Below, piece after piece: positions 50,886 through 55,257 of a stretch of 55,257 nt of DNA (the stretch's first letter is position 1; each line of letters begins with the position of its first letter). The stretch is from Bdellovibrio sp. ZAP7. GTDB lineage: Bacteria > Bdellovibrionota_B > Oligoflexia > Oligoflexales > RGVZ01. Under the pieces are notes generated by a model that saw only the letters and a list, made by a program, of their open reading frames with translations, was not told the origin of the DNA and did no database searches. The DNA lies in assembly GCA_945900755.1 (NCBI GenBank), contig CAMDKS010000021.1, positions 1 to 55,257 of the forward strand, read 5' to 3'. A program made the translations under genes and the position numbers.

Positions 50886-52277
50886 ATGACAAATAATGGA
50901 CTGTTTGCGGTATCCGCTTTGGATGGACGCTATAGTGATCAACTTGACGGCCTAGGATCAATCGTTGGCGAGGGAGCCCTTATTCGCTACCGAATCATCG
51001 TGGAGGCGGCTTGGTTGTTGCACCTTTCTTTGATAAAGCCTTCCATTCTAGAACTATCACACAATATTCTCTCTCATTTAGAGACTCTGTCTAAGGGCAA
51101 CGTGCCCAAGGATGCTTCGGCTAAGGTGAAGGCAATCGAGCGCACAACCAATCACGATGTAAAGGCTGTGGAGTATTGGCTCCGTGATTCTTTGACTGAG
51201 CTTGGAGCCACGTCAGCCGTCTTGTCTCATATTCACTTTGCTTGCACGAGTGAGGATATCAACAATTTGGCTTATGGACTGATGATTAGAGACCTTCGTG
51301 ACAAGGTCATTCTTCCCACTTTTGATGGCCTGATTGGTCAACTCTCGACGTTGGCTATGGGTCTTAAAAATACGGCTATGCTGTCAAGAACTCACGGTCA
51401 AACGGCCTCACCAACGACGATGGGCAAAGAGCTCGCGGTTTTCGCGTGGCGTTTGAACCGGCAACGAACGTCACTGGCTAGCCAAGAAATTCTTGGAAAA
51501 TTTAATGGCGCAGTCGGTAATTTTAATGCGCATTCGGCTGCATGTCCCAACCTTAATTGGCCAGAGATTTCGCGAGAGTTCGTGGAGTCTCGTTTAGGAT
51601 TGGCGTGGAATCCGTTGACCACGCAAATCGAAAGTCACGATGGGTTTGTTGAGTTTATGACGACCGTTCGATTATTTAATACGATTCTGATCGATTTTGT
51701 GCGAGATATGTGGGGCTACATCTCGTTAGGTTATTTTACCCAAAAAGTGGTTGCGGGGGAAGTCGGCTCGTCAACCATGCCGCACAAAATTAATCCAATA
51801 TTTTTTGAGAATGCTGAGGGAAACCTTGGTGTGGCTTCAAGTTTAATGAGTCATTTTTCTGATAAACTTCCAATTAGTCGGTGGCAACGAGACCTTTCTG
51901 ACTCCACTGTTCTGCGTGTGACGGGAACGGCTGTAGGGCATTCTTTGTTGGCTTGGAAAAGTGTTCTCCGCGGCCTAGATCGAATTCTTGCCAATCCATC
52001 TAAAATGCAAGAAGATCTCAATGGCGCATGGGAGGTGCTGGCGGAGCCTGTGCAAACGGTCATGCGGCGCTACGGTGTCGTGGACGCTTATGAGCGTCTT
52101 AAGGCTGCCACGCGAGGCGAGGCCGTGGTTACAAAAGAAATGATTCACAAGGCCATTAACGGCTGCCAAGAAATACCTGAGAGCGAAAGAACGCGAATGA
52201 AGGCTTGGACTCCTGCTAGCTATGTTGGGATCGCCGCCCGGCTGGTTGATGATTTCGTACCAAAGGTAAGGCTCTAG
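50886..52277 (+). CDS. purB: adenylosuccinate lyase
   Basis: This enzyme cleaves adenylosuccinate to AMP and SAICAR to AICAR, releasing fumarate both times. The 463-residue protein opens with ALDGRYSDQLDGL and contains HFACTSEDINN, RTHGQTASPTTMGKEL and the signature SSTMPHKINPIFFENAEGN, which fits the Escherichia-type branch of PurB. The ATG at 50886 has GGGAG eight bases upstream; the longer frame to 50826 lacks one. It is followed after 101 bases by lpxD. Confidence 0.97.
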   Translation: MTNNGLFAVSALDGRYSDQLDGLGSIVGEGALIRYRIIVEAAWLLHLSLIKPSILELSHNILSHLETLSKGNVPKDASAKVKAIERTTNHDVKAVEYWLRDSLTELGATSAVLSHIHFACTSEDINNLAYGLMIRDLRDKVILPTFDGLIGQLSTLAMGLKNTAMLSRTHGQTASPTTMGKELAVFAWRLNRQRTSLASQEILGKFNGAVGNFNAHSAACPNLNWPEISREFVESRLGLAWNPLTTQIESHDGFVEFMTTVRLFNTILIDFVRDMWGYISLGYFTQKVVAGEVGSSTMPHKINPIFFENAEGNLGVASSLMSHFSDKLPISRWQRDLSDSTVLRVTGTAVGHSLLAWKSVLRGLDRILANPSKMQEDLNGAWEVLAEPVQTVMRRYGVVDAYERLKAATRGEAVVTKEMIHKAINGCQEIPESERTRMKAWTPASYVGIAARLVDDFVPKVRL

Positions 52278-52378
52278 ACTTGAGGCCGGAGGGTCATGGT
52301 CTAAGTTTTTTACTCGTTCCGTATTTGTAATTTGTGACCATAAAAACGAATTTGACGAACAGGACACATCGAAGCAGC

Positions 52379-53410
52379 ATGAAAATTTCTATCCGTGAAC
52401 TTGCCAATAAACTGAACGGTGTTTTGCATGCCACCACCACAGAGTCCGAAGGGGCTATGATTAGCGCTGTGGCTCCTATAGACAAGGCCACGAGCGGTGA
52501 CCTGACATTTCTGATCAGTGGCGCCTATATGCAATTTGCCGAGACGACAAAGGCTGGTGTGGTCATTGTTGGTAAGCTCCTTGAAAATTGTCCGCGTCCT
52601 CAAATTGTACACGAAAATCCATACTGGGCGTTTGCCACGGCCTTTCAAATGTTTGTTGGAACCCGTGCTGAGACGGGCCGGATTGATCCTAGAGCCAATG
52701 TCAGCACAGAGGCCACAATTGGAGAAAATGTTACGATTTACCCTGGCGCTTTTATTTCGGAAGGGTGCGTCATCGGCAAAAATTCGGTGATTTTTCCAAA
52801 CACATATCTGGGGCGCAATGTTAAAATCGGGGAATCGACGATCGTTCGTGCCAATGTGGTGATTGAGGATGGCTGTATACTTGGCAGTCGTGTTTTTATT
52901 CACGGCAATACAACCATAGGTGCTGATGGCTTTGGTTTCGCGCCGGGGACAGATGCAATTGCAAAAATTCCTCAGGTGGGAATTGTTAGGATTGAAGACG
53001 ACGCAGAAATCGGAGCAGGCAGCACGGTGGATCGCGCCGCCATGGGTGAAACAGTGATTGGTCGAGGTGCAAAACTCGATAGCGGCGTTCATATTGCCCA
53101 TAACGTACATATTGGCGAGCACACAATCGTGTGCGGTGGGGCCTGTGTGGCTGGGAGTGCTAAAGTCGGAAATTGGGTCATTCTAGCGGGTGGGACCAGT
53201 ATTAGTAATCATGTTGAAATTGGCGACCGAGTGGTTATTGGAGCACTTGCTGGAGTCACTAAATCCATCAAAATACCAGGTGAATACATGGGGTTCCCTG
53301 CGGTGCCGGCCAATGAGTGGAGGCGCGAGATCGCCTCAATTCGTCGCATTGGGTCCATGAATGAGCGAATTGGTGCCCTTGAAGCGCATTTTGGCAAAAT
53401 CCCCAAATAG
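52379..53410 (+). CDS. lpxD: UDP-3-O-acylglucosamine N-acyltransferase
   Basis: The third step of lipid A synthesis adds a hydroxyacyl chain to UDP-acyl-glucosamine. The 343-residue protein has the uridine-binding N-terminal domain (~1-100), then a left-handed beta-helix of hexapeptide repeats (~105-290), with the family segment GADGFGFAPG and the His-containing SGVHIAHNVHIGEHTI, and ends in a helical tail. The length matches LpxD. It proves a Gram-negative envelope with lipid A. I start at the ATG at 52379, where the family similarity begins, since a GTG at 52334 adds 15 unrelated residues. lpxA and fabZ are not adjacent. Confidence 0.95.
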   Translation: MKISIRELANKLNGVLHATTTESEGAMISAVAPIDKATSGDLTFLISGAYMQFAETTKAGVVIVGKLLENCPRPQIVHENPYWAFATAFQMFVGTRAETGRIDPRANVSTEATIGENVTIYPGAFISEGCVIGKNSVIFPNTYLGRNVKIGESTIVRANVVIEDGCILGSRVFIHGNTTIGADGFGFAPGTDAIAKIPQVGIVRIEDDAEIGAGSTVDRAAMGETVIGRGAKLDSGVHIAHNVHIGEHTIVCGGACVAGSAKVGNWVILAGGTSISNHVEIGDRVVIGALAGVTKSIKIPGEYMGFPAVPANEWRREIASIRRIGSMNERIGALEAHFGKIPK

Positions 53411-53550
53411 TGCTATCATTATAAAATAGATCAAGTTTTGAGTGCTTTCTACCGATACCGCTCATGTGTGCGTCGTGTTGAATCTCGGTCGTAGTGTGTA
53501 TGATTGTTGCGATAATTTGTCTGACTTAGTGATTACGCGAAGGGGTGCCC

Positions 53551-54468
53551 ATGGGCTTCATCAATCGTAAATTTAATCTTGGTACCACAGGCCTGTTGCT
53601 AGCCGTTTCTTTTATGCCTGCCGCAATTGCAAAGCCTAATGTGGATAAACTTGAACGGATCTCGACTCCGAGTGTCATTGTCGTTTCAGTTCCTATGGGC
53701 CAAGTCTTATATGAAAAAGCCGCTGACGATGTTAGGCCCATCGCAAGTCTATCGAAGCTCATGAGCGCTATTGTGTTTAGGGAAAATTGTAAACACGTTG
53801 ATCTTAAGAGTTTACACGTTATGACTCCTGAAAATCGACTGCTCGCCAAAGGTGGCGACAAAAGCCGACTTACCACGGGCTGGAGCTATTCTAATAATGA
53901 TATTCTAAAAGCCGCATTGATGCGTAGTGACAATCGAGCGCTGCCTGCGTTGATGGAAAGTTGTGGGATGATACTGCAAGAGTTCGTCATGCACATGAAT
54001 CTCAAGGCCGATGAGCTGGGTCTCAAGAGCACAAGCTTTACCGAGCCCAATGGTCTATCAAAATATAATGTTTCGACGGCTCGCGAGTACACAAAAATTA
54101 TGTTGGAGGCGTCTCGTTTCCCCGAATTGACGGCCATTATGCAAACAAAAAAGGACCGTATCGTGGGCTACAGAAATGGACGAGCTCATAATATTGACAT
54201 TGGAAGTACTGATCTGTTGCTCGGCCGTAAGGGGGTCGAGGTTATCGGTGGCAAGACTGGCTATACGGATATAGCTCGTTACTGTCTAACGGTGCTCAAT
54301 CGATTGATTGACAATTCTGCAGTGGCTATGGTGTTTTTAGGGGCAGAGGGCAAGCATACTCGCTTTGGCGATTTTTCACGCATTAATAAGTGGTTAAACG
54401 ATCGCGCGGCAAAATATATTGCAGAGCGGAAGTCTGAGGGTACAAATGAGGCAGACGGAGGATCTTAA
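53551..54468 (+). CDS. D-alanyl-D-alanine carboxypeptidase/endopeptidase (S11, PbpG-like)
   Basis: The 305-residue periplasmic penicillin-binding protein trims peptidoglycan. A signal peptide ends near AIA-K. The three active-site motifs are SLSK (Ser66-Lys69), SDN (126-128) and KTG (235-237). The chain ends soon after the catalytic domain, as in PbpG (PBP7), a DD-endopeptidase, rather than in DacA/C, which have an extra C-terminal domain. I use the ATG at 53551 with AAGGGG five bases upstream; a GTG at 53545 is too close to it. Confidence 0.9.
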   Translation: MGFINRKFNLGTTGLLLAVSFMPAAIAKPNVDKLERISTPSVIVVSVPMGQVLYEKAADDVRPIASLSKLMSAIVFRENCKHVDLKSLHVMTPENRLLAKGGDKSRLTTGWSYSNNDILKAALMRSDNRALPALMESCGMILQEFVMHMNLKADELGLKSTSFTEPNGLSKYNVSTAREYTKIMLEASRFPELTAIMQTKKDRIVGYRNGRAHNIDIGSTDLLLGRKGVEVIGGKTGYTDIARYCLTVLNRLIDNSAVAMVFLGAEGKHTRFGDFSRINKWLNDRAAKYIAERKSEGTNEADGGS

Positions 54469-54607
54469 TTGAGCCGGTACCTTAAAATTCGTTTGTAGTC
54501 ATGGTTCTTTTACGAGTATATTTCACCAGCATAAATTCAATGGCGAGTTGCTTTTCGAGCCGAATTCGAAACGTTACTCCTATTTTTGTTGGAGCAAAAA
54601 CTCGAGT

Positions 54608-55257
54608 ATGGGTCCTATTTCTAAATTTGTTGAGCATCATTATCGTCACTTCAATGCCGCGGCACTTAAAGATGCAGCCAAGGCTTATAAAACACATATA
54701 TCGTCTGGTCAAAAAATGATGGTCACTATGGCTGGTGCTATGAGCACGGCAGAAATTGGACTGAGTTTGGCGGAGATGATTAGGCAGGGTAAAGTTCATG
54801 CCATTTCCTGTACTGGTGCCAATTTAGAAGAAGACCTTTATAATTTGATCGCCCATGATTTTTACGAGCGAATTCAAAACTACCGCAATTTGAGTGATGA
54901 AGCTGAGCAGGCATTGGCGGACAGACATTTGAATCGCGTGACTGATACCTGCATTCCAGAAGCCGAGGCGATACGTCGTCTTGAGGGTGCGATCATGACG
55001 GTGTGGCAGGAAGCCTCGGACAAGGGAGAAAGTTATTTTCCCCATGAATTTATGTACCAAATCATTCGTCGCGGTCTTCTCACAAAGTTCTATCAAATTG
55101 ACCCTAAGGACTCGTGGCTCATCGCTGCGTGCGAAAAAAACCTCCCGATCATCGTCCCAGGTTGGGAAGATTCGACCACCGGCAATATTTTTGCAGGTCG
55201 GGTGATGGAAGGGAAAATCAAGCGATCCGCTCTAAAAAGTGGGATCGATTACATGAT
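54608..55257 (+). CDS. deoxyhypusine synthase-like protein (3' end outside the window)
   Basis: The frame is open from the ATG at 54608 to the window end, 216 codons. The start GPISKFVEHHYRHFNAA, then TMAGAMSTAEIGLSLAEMIRQ, AISCTGANLEEDLYN and DSTTGNIFAGRV match the deoxyhypusine synthase family, which binds NAD and spermidine. In eukaryotes the enzyme modifies eIF5A; bacterial members exist without that partner and their true reaction is uncertain, with homospermidine synthesis one possibility. GGAG lies 13 bases upstream, rather far. The missing part should hold the family's active-site Lys region. Confidence 0.88.
   Translation, partial: MGPISKFVEHHYRHFNAAALKDAAKAYKTHISSGQKMMVTMAGAMSTAEIGLSLAEMIRQGKVHAISCTGANLEEDLYNLIAHDFYERIQNYRNLSDEAEQALADRHLNRVTDTCIPEAEAIRRLEGAIMTVWQEASDKGESYFPHEFMYQIIRRGLLTKFYQIDPKDSWLIAACEKNLPIIVPGWEDSTTGNIFAGRVMEGKIKRSALKSGIDYM

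Noticed and set aside
52310..53122. A 270-codon frame antisense to lpxD.
   Set aside because: It is the mirror of a well-supported gene with strong family motifs and has Cys/His-rich, non-protein-like composition.

Overview
The window looks like ordinary chromosome of a Gram-negative bacterium, most likely a member of the Bdellovibrionota or a related delta-like lineage. I infer this from the kinds of genes, not from a marker gene. The signs are many lipoproteins and beta-barrel-like proteins, lpxD (lipid A synthesis), a type III glutamine synthetase, GYF_2/RDD and PEGA-type envelope proteins, a PilT/PilU-type ATPase, a PilZ protein, and several lipoproteins with CxxCH haem motifs. There is no rRNA, CRISPR array, phage block or recognisable transposase. 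Base composition looks moderate and even, but I did not compute it.

Layout. 1-1.5 kb: a lone AAA/STAND-like ATPase enclosed by a perfect 19-bp inverted repeat. 1.5-9.5 kb: BON, RDD and small membrane proteins, a large repeat-containing envelope protein, aldehyde dehydrogenase, a metzincin-like lipoprotein, an EamA transporter and a DUF6165-like protein. 9.6-16.5 kb: a three-CxxCH lipoprotein facing a leftward pair, a sorbosone-dehydrogenase/di-haem protein translationally coupled to an M3 peptidase; tRNA-Cys follows. 16.6-22.1 kb: a leftward run of pentapeptide protein, gap, threonine aldolase, a membrane protein, an EF-hand lipoprotein and an outer-membrane protein. 22.6-24.8 kb: a fatty acid desaturase, then a DUF4258/HTH toxin-antitoxin pair bracketed by two same-orientation hairpin repeats. 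24.8-40.5 kb, all leftward: a Ski2-like helicase, type III glutamine synthetase, coaE, a TPR/PEGA protein, a Ser/Thr kinase with PEGA, a HAD 5'-nucleotidase, a PilZ protein, a TPR/barrel protein and an aminotransferase. 40.7-49.3 kb, rightward: a PP2C phosphatase, a GYF-like membrane protein, a TPR/barrel protein, a MraY-family transferase, a PilT/PilU ATPase, a di-haem lipoprotein and slyX. 49.3-55.3 kb: divergent purA/purB, lpxD, a D-Ala-D-Ala peptidase and a 3'-truncated deoxyhypusine-synthase-like gene.

Working together: kinase, phosphatase and PEGA/TPR envelope proteins form a plausible phospho-signalling and envelope set. PilZ (c-di-GMP) and the PilT/PilU ATPase point to regulated surface behaviour. 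purA and purB cover two consecutive AMP-synthesis steps, and purB also acts earlier in purine synthesis. Most starts were moved from the longest open frame to an internal codon with a Shine-Dalgarno sequence; the reasons are given for each gene.

The strongest unexplained signals are (i) the ATPase gene inside a perfect 19-bp inverted repeat, (ii) two 79-nt repeats sharing a conserved core but each with its own, unrelated, self-complementary outer arms, placed on both sides of a toxin-antitoxin operon, and (iii) a 15-bp perfect palindrome inside that operon's predicted promoter, which would also make the toxin mRNA almost leaderless.
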